Below are positions 33,386 through 41,897 of a stretch of 64,000 bases of DNA, piece after piece; positions within the stretch are counted from its first letter, which is position 1; each line of letters starts with the position of its first letter. The translations under genes were made by a program, and so were the position numbers. The notes below the pieces were generated by a model that was not told where the DNA came from, did not search any database, and worked only from the letters and a program-made list of their open reading frames with translations. The DNA is from Kosakonia oryzae (GTDB lineage: Bacteria > Pseudomonadota > Gammaproteobacteria > Enterobacterales > Enterobacteriaceae). Location: assembly GCF_001658025.2 (NCBI RefSeq), contig NZ_CP014007.2, forward strand, positions 5,270,001 through 5,334,000, read 5' to 3'.

Positions 33386-33805
33386 TCGTGTTTCCGCTTC
33401 GCTGGATGGCTTTTTCTCGCCATGTAATGAGCTCCGTCAGGCTCAGGGAAAAGAGCTCTGAGGGCGGCCAGTGAAAGATCACCGCGATATCCGCCATCAG
33501 GTCATCAACAGAGAGTGTGTCGGGGAAATTTACTGCACCGAATTCGGCGACAAAAAACCGATCACCTTACCCGCCAGGGCAACGAGGTCAGGCAGCTCCA
33601 GCGCGGCGACTTCCTGCTCGGTGAGCGAGGGGGCGCTCATGCGCGGCAGCACTTTAATCAGGGCGTCAACTTCGGAGTTTGCCACCGCCGCAAGGCTGAC
33701 GCCGCGCAGCGTTCCGGCGTTCGGTTTAATCAGGGTGATGGCGTCAATAATCTGCTCGCCGCGTTTAACAGGATTTTCCAGGGTGATCACGTTGTCGTTA
33801 TTCAT
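33378..33805 (-). CDS. E': P2 gpE+E' frameshift product (tail chaperone)
   Basis: Translation of E followed by a -1 shift at the slippery heptamer T TTT TTG (33551-33557, minus strand) gives a predicted 142-residue fusion: 85 residues of E and 57 of E'. The extension begins VAEFGAVNFPDTLSVDDLMA and ends at a TAG that overlaps the T start. P2 uses the same programmed shift, and paired tail chaperones of two lengths are the rule in tailed phages. Confidence 0.85.
33530..33805 (-). CDS. E: P2 gpE-like tail assembly protein
   Basis: A 91-residue protein (MNNDNVITLENPVKRGEQI at the start), the zero-frame product of the E/E' pair. It lies between tube protein FII and tape measure T. It probably acts as a tape-measure chaperone during tail assembly. 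Confidence 0.93.
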   Translation of the reverse strand: MNNDNVITLENPVKRGEQIIDAITLIKPNAGTLRGVSLAAVANSEVDALIKVLPRMSAPSLTEQEVAALELPDLVALAGKVIGFLSPNSVQ

Positions 33806-33866
33806 GGTTTTCTCTTCTTAACCGGGTTTCAGGATGAACCGGCCAGCGCACCGGCCGGGATGAACA

Positions 33867-34385
33867 TTACAGGCCGATGTTGCGGCGGTGCTGCTCCAGC
33901 CGGTCGGTGCCGTTGACCTTCTCCACCATGTTGAGGGTGTCGATTTCTACCAGCTCTTTGCCGTCCATCGTTAATTTGAAATAGGTACAGACGACCGAAA
34001 TTTTCGCTTCGGTGTCTTCGCCCGGCTTGTTCTCGCCGGTGTCGATTTCCTTCTGACGACCACGCATCACCACCTCAACGGCGACCGTTTCGCCGGTGTC
34101 GTCGCGCTGGTAGGAACCGGCAAAACGCACCGGCACGGCATCAACACCGGTTGCGCCGTACAGCTCCCAGATAACCGAATCCGGGAAGCCGCCGAGCGAC
34201 CATTCCATCGACAGGGCATCATCATCGAGGCCGAGGTCAACCGGCGCGACGCCGTTCATACCCGTCCCGCGATAGTTTTCGAGCTTGCGCGTCAGCTTCG
34301 GCAGGGTGATCGACTTCGCGATACCCTGATAGCTGTAGCCATTGAGAAACACATTCATGTATTTCAGCTTGCGTGGCATTGCCAT
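33867..34385 (-). CDS. FII: P2 gpFII-like major tail tube protein
   Basis: A 172-residue tube protein, same length as P2 gpFII and nearly the same sequence (MAMPRKLKYMNVFLNGYSYQ at the start, DRLEQHRRNIGL at the end). It forms the inner tube driven through the target envelope when the sheath contracts. Intact, 13 nt after FI. Confidence 0.97.
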   Translation of the reverse strand: MAMPRKLKYMNVFLNGYSYQGIAKSITLPKLTRKLENYRGTGMNGVAPVDLGLDDDALSMEWSLGGFPDSVIWELYGATGVDAVPVRFAGSYQRDDTGETVAVEVVMRGRQKEIDTGENKPGEDTEAKISVVCTYFKLTMDGKELVEIDTLNMVEKVNGTDRLEQHRRNIGL

Positions 34386-34398
34386 TCAGTCAGGCTCC

Positions 34399-35589
34399 TT
34401 AATTGCTGTTAACAGAGGAAACCAGCGTCGCCAGATATTTATCGGTGATGCGCTGGCGCAGGGTCAGGTTTTCGAGTGGGGGAACCGGCGTATAGTCATA
34501 ATCGATATACAGTTTCCCGGCTTTCAGGGTTTCGGCGTCGTTGGCGTCCTCGTCAAACCAACAGGTCGCATCCACGATGTAGCCGTTACTTTTCAGCTCA
34601 CGGAATTTCGCGTTAATGCCGTCCAGGATGTCGCGAATCAGCGTCGCGGTGATCGGCTTGTCAACCGCCCACATGTGCGCTTCAGCCATCGTGTCAGCGA
34701 TAACCTGCGCCGTGCGGGTGTAGTTCTCAAACAGGAAAAGCGGGTCATCAGAACAGGTGCGGTTGCCCCAGAAGCGAAAACCGTCCTTGCGAATCAGCGT
34801 CGTCACGCCCGCCTCGTTGAGCAGGTCGGCATCGGTGCCCGGCTCCTGCAAATCCCAGAACACCGAGGCGCTGATGCCGGTCACGCCGTTGACGCCAACG
34901 TTAGACAGGGTCTTATGCCAGCCGACAGACTGGTCGATGTACGCGCGCAGACCGAGAGCGCGGGCGGTGGCGTAGGCAGTTGTGGTCGCATTTTTCGCGG
35001 TGTCCCAGGCGAGGAAATCAGGCCAGATCACCATTAATTCACGCTGGCTGAAATTGTCGCGGTATCGGATGGCAACAGAGAGGGTTTTACAGCCCCACGC
35101 GCTGACATAACCAAAGGCGCGCAGCTTCTGGCAAACGGGCGCAAGCGCGGTCGCCACTTCGAGGGTGTCGAATCCCGGCACTCCGAGGATGGGGGGTTTG
35201 ACGCCGGTAACGGCTTCGGCGGTCAGCAGCGCTTTCAGGCCGGTGTATTTGCCGTTCTCGTCCGTGGTGCCGATGATGTTGGAAATGGTCTGCGCGAGCG
35301 CCTCTTCTTCATCGTCGCCGGTTCCCTCCGCCACGCGCACGACGACGGTCACCGGTTTTGACTGGTCGGCGATGGCCTGGAGTGACGCGGCCAGCGTGCC
35401 TTTTTTACCGGCTTTGGCGATGGCGCTTTGCACACTGGTGATCAGCACCGGCTCATTGAGGGGGAAAGTGGCCGCATCGGCATCGCTGGCGGTACAGACC
35501 ATACCGACAATCGCCGTTGAGACCGTGGAAATGACGCGCGTGCCGTCGTTAATTTCGACGACCTGCACACCATGATGATAATCACTCAT
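34399..35589 (-). CDS. FI: P2 gpFI-like contractile tail sheath protein
   Basis: A 396-residue sheath protein, same length as P2 gpFI. N-terminus MSDYHHGVQVVEINDGTRVI and C-terminal LRQRITDKYLATLVSSVNSN match the family. It is the first gene of a late transcription unit running FI-FII-E-T-U-D-ogr. Intact, so sheath, tube, hub and spike are all encoded. Confidence 0.97.
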   Translation of the reverse strand: MSDYHHGVQVVEINDGTRVISTVSTAIVGMVCTASDADAATFPLNEPVLITSVQSAIAKAGKKGTLAASLQAIADQSKPVTVVVRVAEGTGDDEEEALAQTISNIIGTTDENGKYTGLKALLTAEAVTGVKPPILGVPGFDTLEVATALAPVCQKLRAFGYVSAWGCKTLSVAIRYRDNFSQRELMVIWPDFLAWDTAKNATTTAYATARALGLRAYIDQSVGWHKTLSNVGVNGVTGISASVFWDLQEPGTDADLLNEAGVTTLIRKDGFRFWGNRTCSDDPLFLFENYTRTAQVIADTMAEAHMWAVDKPITATLIRDILDGINAKFRELKSNGYIVDATCWFDEDANDAETLKAGKLYIDYDYTPVPPLENLTLRQRITDKYLATLVSSVNSN

Positions 35590-35859
35590 CCGTTTAACTC
35601 CGAGGGGTTGGGGTGAGTGTTATTGTCTGGTGCGCCACTACCGGACGCTATTTATCAGGGTTGGTTAAGTTGTAATACAACTCCCGGAAAATATATCGCT
35701 CAATTATTCCTCGCGCGATTTAGCTTACGGGATTCATTCAGCCCGGAATTCATTTTTTACAGCTGGTATCCTTTACTAACCATTTGCAATATACGAGAAT
35801 TCTGAATTGTTGAATTACGGATAACTCACAGCTCGACCAAATAATTAGAGAATACAAAC
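35590..35859. promoter_or_regulatory. AT-rich gap between the sheath and glycosyltransferase genes
   Basis: A 270-nt divergent region that should hold the FI late promoter (minus) and a promoter for the glycosyltransferase (plus). A GTTGT-AAT-ACAAC dyad near 35671-35683 is a possible Ogr target, but I cannot fit the TGT-N12-ACA Ogr consensus with confidence. No gene seen. Confidence 0.4.
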
Positions 35860-36714
35860 ATGATTTATGATTGTTTTTTGTATTACGATGAAGACATGTT
35901 GCTTGACATTCGTTTGAATACTCTCATGGACGTTGTTGATCGCTTTGTGATTGTGGAATCAACTCATACGTTTACCGGCAAACCAAGAAACCTGCACTTC
36001 AATATTGAAAAATTTGCCCGTTTTAAAGACAAAATTATCTATGTCGTCCATGATGAGGAACCTCTTAAGAAAGAAACTAATGGGGTTGCGGACGAAGTCG
36101 ATGCATGGGCTAACGAAGCGGCACAGAGAAACGCGATTATGCAAGGCCTTAAGTATGCACAGGATGATGATCTGATTCTGGTCTCTGACGTTGACGAAAT
36201 ATTTTCACCGGAAGCCATCAGAGCAATTAACCCTAAAAAACTCTGTACGACGCTGCACATGGGTTTTTATAACTACCAGTTTAACTTACAGGTATTTAAC
36301 CTTGATGGCAGTGAAAGGCTGTGTAAGTTGCCGCGAGCAACGACCCTACGCAATTTAAAAGGGTATTTCAGAGGCAAGCCGGAAGACTTCAGAAACATTA
36401 AGAAGTCCGGCCTGAACAAAGGTTTTATTTTGAAGACTCTCTTTAAATTCCGTCATACGGTTATGTCTGATGCTGGCTGGCACTTCTCATGGATTATGAG
36501 CCCGGAACGCATTTCGGAGAAAATGTCTACGATCTCGCATACTGAGTATGATCTCCCCCACCTCAATAATAAAGAACATATTATTGATGCCCTTACCAAC
36601 GCAAAGGATATATGGGGGCGAGATCGTAAAATGGCGCGACAGGAATTAACAAAAGCTAAATTCCCGTCCTACCTTGTGGATAATGCTGATAAATTTAAAC
36701 ACTTCATCCTGTAA
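35860..36714 (+). CDS. GT17-type glycosyltransferase (phage cargo)
   Basis: A 284-residue cytosolic-looking protein of the beta-1,4-mannosyl-glycoprotein GlcNAc-transferase (GT17) family: MIYDCFLYYDEDMLLDIRL at the start, RFVIVESTHTFTGKPRNLHF, and a DxD-type nucleotide-sugar site DVDE at 110-113 (LVSDVDEIFSPEAI). It lies on the strand opposite to the tail genes and is more AT-rich, so it is a cargo gene. Natural targets could be O-antigen or core sugars (receptor masking) or the tail fibre. Target unknown. Confidence 0.85.
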   Translation: MIYDCFLYYDEDMLLDIRLNTLMDVVDRFVIVESTHTFTGKPRNLHFNIEKFARFKDKIIYVVHDEEPLKKETNGVADEVDAWANEAAQRNAIMQGLKYAQDDDLILVSDVDEIFSPEAIRAINPKKLCTTLHMGFYNYQFNLQVFNLDGSERLCKLPRATTLRNLKGYFRGKPEDFRNIKKSGLNKGFILKTLFKFRHTVMSDAGWHFSWIMSPERISEKMSTISHTEYDLPHLNNKEHIIDALTNAKDIWGRDRKMARQELTKAKFPSYLVDNADKFKHFIL

Positions 36715-36738
36715 CCCATCAGCCAGTTAAAAAAACAT

Positions 36739-37245
36739 TTAACTGGCTGGCTTATCAGGCCATTCAGGATTATGGGTATCAACGCGGCTCAGCATAACCC
36801 GGTATGTTTTCCAGGCAATCAGGCTACTTTCATCATCTTCCGTAGCCATACCCAATTCAACAGCATCCTGCAAAACTGAAATCATCGTTGAGGCTTCACT
36901 GATGAGTCGGTTTTTCTCTTGCTCCGCTATCTCCCGAGTTGATGGCTCCTGCGACAGAAATTTACCACTCTGATATTTATAGATCGCAGTTGATATGTCA
37001 TCAGGATAATCAACGACCTCATAAACGTTCATTCCCTCAGCAAGGGTGAGAAAATTTGGATTATCAGAAAACGTTACCACAAATTCACTTTCATCAGTGG
37101 CAATGAATTTATTAACGCCTTTCCACTCTTTATCACGAGTTTCATACCAGTCGCGATTATGTTCGTCTTCAAAATATATATAAGAATACCCGGAGCTATC
37201 CTCTTTGATGTTTTTTGATATTTTTATATTCTTGAATTCAATCAT
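36739..37245 (-). CDS. Tail fibre assembly protein (Tfa/gpG-like)
   Basis: A 168-residue protein whose C-terminal part ISVLQDAVELGMATEDDESS, then WKTYRVMLSRVDTHNPEWPD is the signature of caudoviral tail-fibre assembly chaperones. The N-terminal half (from MIEFKNIKISKNIKEDSSGY) is variable in this family. It lies 2 nt downstream of fibre gene H and probably folds its C-terminal tip. Confidence 0.88.
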   Translation of the reverse strand: MIEFKNIKISKNIKEDSSGYSYIYFEDEHNRDWYETRDKEWKGVNKFIATDESEFVVTFSDNPNFLTLAEGMNVYEVVDYPDDISTAIYKYQSGKFLSQEPSTREIAEQEKNRLISEASTMISVLQDAVELGMATEDDESSLIAWKTYRVMLSRVDTHNPEWPDKPAS

Positions 37246-37247
37246 AA

Positions 37248-38828
37248 CTAGTTACCTACCTGTCGCCAGCTTCCGCTGGCAGTCTTGACCATAAGGGCGC
37301 GATAGTAGTACCCCATAAAACGACTGTCGCCTAAATCCGTTCTGATATTTACCCCGGTAACAAAGCATCCTGAGGGTGCTTCCCATGATGTCATACTGTT
37401 ATGAGCTCCGTTTTGTAACGCCTGGCTACCACGCTGAGCATCATTTAAATATCGGCCATCCATTTCAGATTTAGTGAAGTAACGAGCATCGAAATTTGCA
37501 TAGTTGCCCGGAATGATTTGTCCGGCCATTTGTAATAGACCGGTTCGGACATTGATATAACCCGCCATCCCTTCATTCCCGGTGAGCGTGGAATAAAAAC
37601 CGATCCCATACCAGGATTTAATCAACATGTTGGCGCTGTTAAAGCTGGCGTCATCCTTGCCAAAGGTAATACCTGTCTGCTTATCCGATATCCAGAATCC
37701 ACTGTGAAGATTCAGCTCGCCGTTAATGGTTCCTCCGGCGGCATCGATACTGGAAACCCATGCGCTCCAGACGTTGTTAAAGTACGTCCGGATGAAAGCG
37801 CGGGAATTGTTATAAATACGGTAAATCTGCGTAATACCGGCGTGTTTATATACCTCAAGTGAACCTGCACTAGCTTCCGGGTAGTTAGCGCCAGCCGCTG
37901 CAAAATCATTTGTATTCTGGTAATACAGCCCTGGTGTCATAAACGTGTTGAGATCAGCCGCATTGCCGATAGCCACTGCCTGACCGTTAAAAATATCCTG
38001 CGCCGTCACGTTAATATCAGCGGATAATTCCCGGCCATTAACCTTACGGGTTAGTGGAACCCGGCTGTTTGCATTGTCATTTGCTGTCCTGACGGCTTTC
38101 GGTGTCGCGGCCTGCGCTTCGCTGTTACTGTCCGTCGCGCTGCTGAGCTGGACAATCCCCTTCTGCGTCGTGGTCGCGTCCTGCGCGGAGTATTTGCTGC
38201 CTGCAAGGTCATACGCCGCTTTCACCGCTTTGGGCGTGGCGGCAAGATTCTCCGCCGCGCTGTTTGTGGCACTGCTGAGCTGTGTGAAGCCTTTTTCCGT
38301 CAGGGTGGCGTCGGGATGGTGTCGCGATTGCTCATGCTCCGCGAGTCTGTCATCGACATAATCCTGTGTGGCCATCACGACGGAACCGTCAATAGCCAGC
38401 TCAACAGACGCAACATCGGACAGCATAATCACCATACGCAGGGTCTGAGCCCGCCCGGAACCCTCTTCGAGTTCTGGCTTGTAGCTTTCGGCCATATTGC
38501 CGACGGCGACCAGTGTGCCGGTGTCGTCATACAGCCCCATTTCACGCAGCCAGAAACCGCCCGTTTCCGGCGGGATAACCAGCTCGGCCACCACGTAATT
38601 TTTATGTTTGTTGTCCTGGCTGATTTTATTCAGCGTATGGCGCCAGACTTCATTGATAAGTTTTGTCTGCCCGGCATCCGGTTGCGGCAGCGAACCGCCG
38701 CCATCGCCGACGGCCATCGCGGTAATATTCACCTTTTTCCCGCCCGGCGTGAGGGCTGCCGCAAATTTTGCCACCCCTGCCGTGGTGACGACGGTTTTGT
38801 ATTTCGTTGCCATTTTTCTTTCACTCAC
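37248..38828 (-). CDS. H: P2 gpH-like tail fibre protein
   Basis: A 526-residue receptor-binding fibre. The first 160 residues are the conserved baseplate-attachment part (KYKTVVTTAGVAKFAAAL, then VNITAMAVGDGGGSLP). Two repeats with AATPKAVKAAYDLA and AATPKAVRTANDNA follow at about 195 and 240. The C-terminal receptor part is unlike P2 gpH and shorter overall (P2 has 669). GTG start overlaps the I stop (GTGA); an ATG five codons on is an alternative. Confidence 0.92.
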   Translation of the reverse strand: MSERKMATKYKTVVTTAGVAKFAAALTPGGKKVNITAMAVGDGGGSLPQPDAGQTKLINEVWRHTLNKISQDNKHKNYVVAELVIPPETGGFWLREMGLYDDTGTLVAVGNMAESYKPELEEGSGRAQTLRMVIMLSDVASVELAIDGSVVMATQDYVDDRLAEHEQSRHHPDATLTEKGFTQLSSATNSAAENLAATPKAVKAAYDLAGSKYSAQDATTTQKGIVQLSSATDSNSEAQAATPKAVRTANDNANSRVPLTRKVNGRELSADINVTAQDIFNGQAVAIGNAADLNTFMTPGLYYQNTNDFAAAGANYPEASAGSLEVYKHAGITQIYRIYNNSRAFIRTYFNNVWSAWVSSIDAAGGTINGELNLHSGFWISDKQTGITFGKDDASFNSANMLIKSWYGIGFYSTLTGNEGMAGYINVRTGLLQMAGQIIPGNYANFDARYFTKSEMDGRYLNDAQRGSQALQNGAHNSMTSWEAPSGCFVTGVNIRTDLGDSRFMGYYYRALMVKTASGSWRQVGN

Positions 38829-39355
38829 TCCGGGTAAACAGTGGTCACGTCGCCGCTGTAATTCACGCCACCGGCAAAGAGATACCCGGCAACGTCCTGA
38901 ATAATATTGAGGCCGATAAGATGTCGGCTGGCGGGCTTCGCATCATCAATAAGCCGCTCCATCTCGGTATACATCTCTTCGGTGATGCCGGTTTCCAGTA
39001 CGCCAATATCAAGCCGGAATGTGCCTGGCGGGTCGCCGGTTTCCCACCACTCAGTAACATTAATGAGATAACCCAGCGGCTCGACCACGCGCCGCACTGC
39101 ACCGATGGTGCCTTTATGACAGTGGATAAAATAGGCGCTGCGGATAACGTCACGTTTCGTCTCTTCCGGCCAGTTCTCGTCCCACCGGTCAACGGAAAAC
39201 GCCCAGGCCAGCCACGGCAACAGGCTGACCGGACACTGGTCAGGGTTCCACAGGCGACGTAATGGAATCGGGGTGTTTTCAATGTCGGCACAGGCGCGCG
39301 CGGCAGCCACCTCCAGCGCCGAGGAGCCCACCGGCAACAACCGCGAATCACTCAT
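38825..39355 (-). CDS. I: P2 gpI-like baseplate protein
   Basis: A 176-residue baseplate wedge component. N-terminus MSDSRLLPVGSSALEVAAAR and WLAWAFSVDRWDENWPE match P2 gpI. The ATG at 39355 is chosen to match the P2 N-terminus; an in-frame ATG at 39370 would add five residues. It overlaps the J stop by 8 nt, suggesting coupled translation. Intact. Confidence 0.95.
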   Translation of the reverse strand: MSDSRLLPVGSSALEVAAARACADIENTPIPLRRLWNPDQCPVSLLPWLAWAFSVDRWDENWPEETKRDVIRSAYFIHCHKGTIGAVRRVVEPLGYLINVTEWWETGDPPGTFRLDIGVLETGITEEMYTEMERLIDDAKPASRHLIGLNIIQDVAGYLFAGGVNYSGDVTTVYPE

Positions 39356-40256
39356 CGGAGCCCCCGACAACTATCCGGTAATCAGTGCAAAAGGAGGCCT
39401 GTGTTTTATCGAGTACGATGTCAGCCGCCGGGGCGGCCAGTTCAACACGCTGCACACCTTCAACATGGAGTGCGGCATAAATGGCAGATTTGCGGATATC
39501 ACGACCGAGGCGATGTTGTGCGCTGATATACGCTTTAAGTTTGTTTTCCGCCGCACTGCGAACCGGCTCACTTTCCGGACCAGGGTAGAGATAAAGCGTG
39601 GCATCAATCCGGTAATCAACAATCGCCGCTGACTGCACTGTCACGCGGTCGGCAACCGGCCTCACATCCTCATCGTTAAGGGCGTTTCGCACGACTGTCA
39701 GCAAATCAGCCGACGCCGCGCCGTTATCCTCACGCGACAACACGGACACGGTCACGCAAGCGGGGTCCGGGCTGATAACGGAAATATCCGCGACACGTCC
39801 GTCGGCGCTGCGGCCATGAAATTCATAAGCCCCGGTTGAGCCCGCCACGCTAAGCCCTTCCATTGCCTGCTGAATGCGTAGCCGGTAATCGCTGTCGGCT
39901 TCCATCACTGCCGCGACGGGCGGGAGTGCGGTTTCATCAGCCGGGGTGATCACCAGCCTCGCAACGTCATAATTTGCGCCAATAACCTCGAGGTCATTGC
40001 CGGTGGCATAGGCCAGCATCGTCGCGCGGGCGGCTTCGTTCACGCGCTGACGCCAGATAACTTCCCTGTAGGCGTTCTCTTCCAGAAACTTGGTCAGCGG
40101 TTCGGATTCCAGTGCCAGCGTGCGGGCAACGGCGTCCTGCTCATCGGCAGGGAACAGCGAAACCAGTGTCGCCTTGCGCTCAGCGAGGATGCTCTCGTAA
40201 TCGAGCTCCTCAACCACATCCGGGGCGGGTAACTCGCTCAGATCAACAATCGGCAT
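39348..40256 (-). CDS. J: P2 gpJ-like baseplate protein
   Basis: A 302-residue baseplate wedge protein (MPIVDLSELPAPDVVEELDY at the start; YREVIWRQRVNEAARATMLA in the first third), of the gpJ/Mu gp47 family. Length equals P2 gpJ. It lies between W and I in P2 order. Intact. Confidence 0.95.
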   Translation of the reverse strand: MPIVDLSELPAPDVVEELDYESILAERKATLVSLFPADEQDAVARTLALESEPLTKFLEENAYREVIWRQRVNEAARATMLAYATGNDLEVIGANYDVARLVITPADETALPPVAAVMEADSDYRLRIQQAMEGLSVAGSTGAYEFHGRSADGRVADISVISPDPACVTVSVLSREDNGAASADLLTVVRNALNDEDVRPVADRVTVQSAAIVDYRIDATLYLYPGPESEPVRSAAENKLKAYISAQHRLGRDIRKSAIYAALHVEGVQRVELAAPAADIVLDKTQASFCTDYRIVVGGSDE

Positions 40257-40260
40257 GGGT

Positions 40261-40605
40261 TCAACTCACAGGAATGGTTAATGAAAGGGTTTCACCGGTG
40301 CTGACGAGCTGGCCGGTCACATTGACAATCATCCGGCCTTCGCTTTGCTCCGTGGTGATTTCACTCAGCGTGATGCGCGGCTCCCACTTCAGGAGCGCCA
40401 TATAGCAGGCCACACGGATTTGCAGCGTGAGCGCCGGTGTCTGCGGCTGGTCAATCAGTGTGGAGAGCAGCGAGCCATATTCCCGGCGCATGACGCGGGA
40501 GCCGACCGGCGTGCGCAGAATGTCGCCCATGCTCTGACTGACGTGCTGTGAATCAGTAAGCGCGCGGCCATTTACACGGCTCATGCCAATATAGTTCACT
40601 GTCAC
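40261..40605 (-). CDS. W: P2 gpW-like baseplate protein (gp25-like)
   Basis: A 114-residue wedge protein of the T4 gp25/P2 gpW family (MGDILRTPVGSRVMRREYGS in the N-terminal third). This family nucleates sheath polymerisation on the baseplate. The start overlaps the V stop (ATGA-type). Intact. Confidence 0.95.
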   Translation of the reverse strand: MTVNYIGMSRVNGRALTDSQHVSQSMGDILRTPVGSRVMRREYGSLLSTLIDQPQTPALTLQIRVACYMALLKWEPRITLSEITTEQSEGRMIVNVTGQLVSTGETLSLTIPVS

Positions 40606-41237
40606 AGGGGGGCTCCTGTTGTGCCGCCGCTGTCGCCGGGGTGCTGATGGGTGTGAAGTACTTTGCCGTTGGACGACAACGCGCCGCCGCTGTGCTCGAT
40701 ATCGCCGCGCATGGTGCCGCCTTTCTGCACTTCCAGCGAGCCGGTGATGAGCTTGCTGGTGCAGACCACTTCCGGGGTGTCGAGTGTGATGCGCGAAGAC
40801 GCTTTGACCAGCACCTCCGGCACGGTGGCGGTGAGGGATTCAGATGCGGTAACGTCGGCGGTTCTGATGCCGCTGACGGTCAGCGCGCTGTTCGCCGGTT
40901 CGTATTCGATGACCGCGCCATCCGGGAAAGCAATATGCAGGGCGTCAGCCGAGGCCGACGGCGCAGGATGGTCATCGGAGAAAATACCGGGCAGCACAAA
41001 CGCGGTATCGAGCTCGCCACCCACGGCCAGAATTAACACCTGTTCGCCGACGGAGGGAGCCCACCATGTACGGGAGTGACCGGCGCGCTGCGTCAGCCAC
41101 TGGAGCCAGTCAGTGATATTGCCGCCGGTCTGCACGCGACAGCGCCCCGCGTCGAGATCGGTTTCGACAATGATGCCGGTGCGAATCATATTGCGCAGCG
41201 TGCGCGCAAGTTCGTTTAAATTTGCAAGTTTGTTCAT
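40602..41237 (-). CDS. V: P2 gpV-like baseplate spike
   Basis: A 211-residue spike that pierces the target outer membrane. N-terminal OB-fold region (MNKLANLNELARTLRNMIRT), central beta-helix, and a C-terminal VLHTHQHPGDSGG with the HxH motif that binds the iron at the spike tip. The ATG at 41237 gives exactly the P2 length; the frame is open 22 codons further but without a P2 counterpart. The toxin-like pair begins 118 nt away on the other strand. Confidence 0.96.
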   Translation of the reverse strand: MNKLANLNELARTLRNMIRTGIIVETDLDAGRCRVQTGGNITDWLQWLTQRAGHSRTWWAPSVGEQVLILAVGGELDTAFVLPGIFSDDHPAPSASADALHIAFPDGAVIEYEPANSALTVSGIRTADVTASESLTATVPEVLVKASSRITLDTPEVVCTSKLITGSLEVQKGGTMRGDIEHSGGALSSNGKVLHTHQHPGDSGGTTGAPL

Positions 41238-41354
41238 GGATGAAAGGATGCGGTCATACAGTTCAAACAGCAAAACATGCCGTTTTATTGACAGATGAAA
41301 CAACTGCGGGTAGAAAACAAACTCTGTGGATTAAACAATAAAAAAGAGGAAAGG

Positions 41355-41897
41355 ATGTCGACGCTAAAAAACAACTACAGGCCGATGACAGCAGGCGAAA
41401 TAAGAATGGCGCGGGCTCTTTTTCAGAACGCCATTAATTATAGCGCCGTAAAAGTTTATAACGGTGATTATTTGCCGTTTGGTTTGCAAAATAGCCGCGT
41501 CGCTATGACACCAGACGGTAATATGTACTATCCTGAAGCACTCTTCAGAGAAGATTTTTCCTTTGGTGACATCGCGGATAAGGCGTTGTTTATGCATGAA
41601 ATGGGGCATGTATGGCAGCACCAGATGGGCGTCAATGTCCGGACTCGTGGTTTAGTTAGCTGGGCTTCAAGCTATGAATACTCTTTGCCAAATGAAAAGG
41701 ATTTAGCAGATTACAGCCTCGAACAACAAGCTTCCATTATTGCTGATTATTATGTGCTAACTAACTTTGGGGTGAATGTTTTTATTCAGCAATCCACTTT
41801 TAAAGGCATCATCGGGCCTGATTTACGAGATAAATACAAGAATATTCTTAAATACTTCCTTGCATCACCCACTAATAAAAGGTGCCTGTGGAAATGA
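41355..41897 (+). CDS. HExxH metallopeptidase-like protein, putative antibacterial effector
   Basis: A 180-residue protein. The zinc-peptidase motif HEMGH is at 81-85 (ALFMHEMGHVWQHQ), and a likely third ligand lies in SLEQQASIIADYY (E123). No signal peptide or membrane segment. Similar small HExxH proteins are annotated beside VgrG/Rhs loci as secreted effectors (recalled, not searched). The ATG at 41355 is preceded by GAGGAAAGG and preferred over the frame start at 41295. More AT-rich than the tail genes and on the opposite strand, between spike gene V and S. The stop overlaps the lipoprotein start. Confidence 0.75.
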   Translation: MSTLKNNYRPMTAGEIRMARALFQNAINYSAVKVYNGDYLPFGLQNSRVAMTPDGNMYYPEALFREDFSFGDIADKALFMHEMGHVWQHQMGVNVRTRGLVSWASSYEYSLPNEKDLADYSLEQQASIIADYYVLTNFGVNVFIQQSTFKGIIGPDLRDKYKNILKYFLASPTNKRCLWK

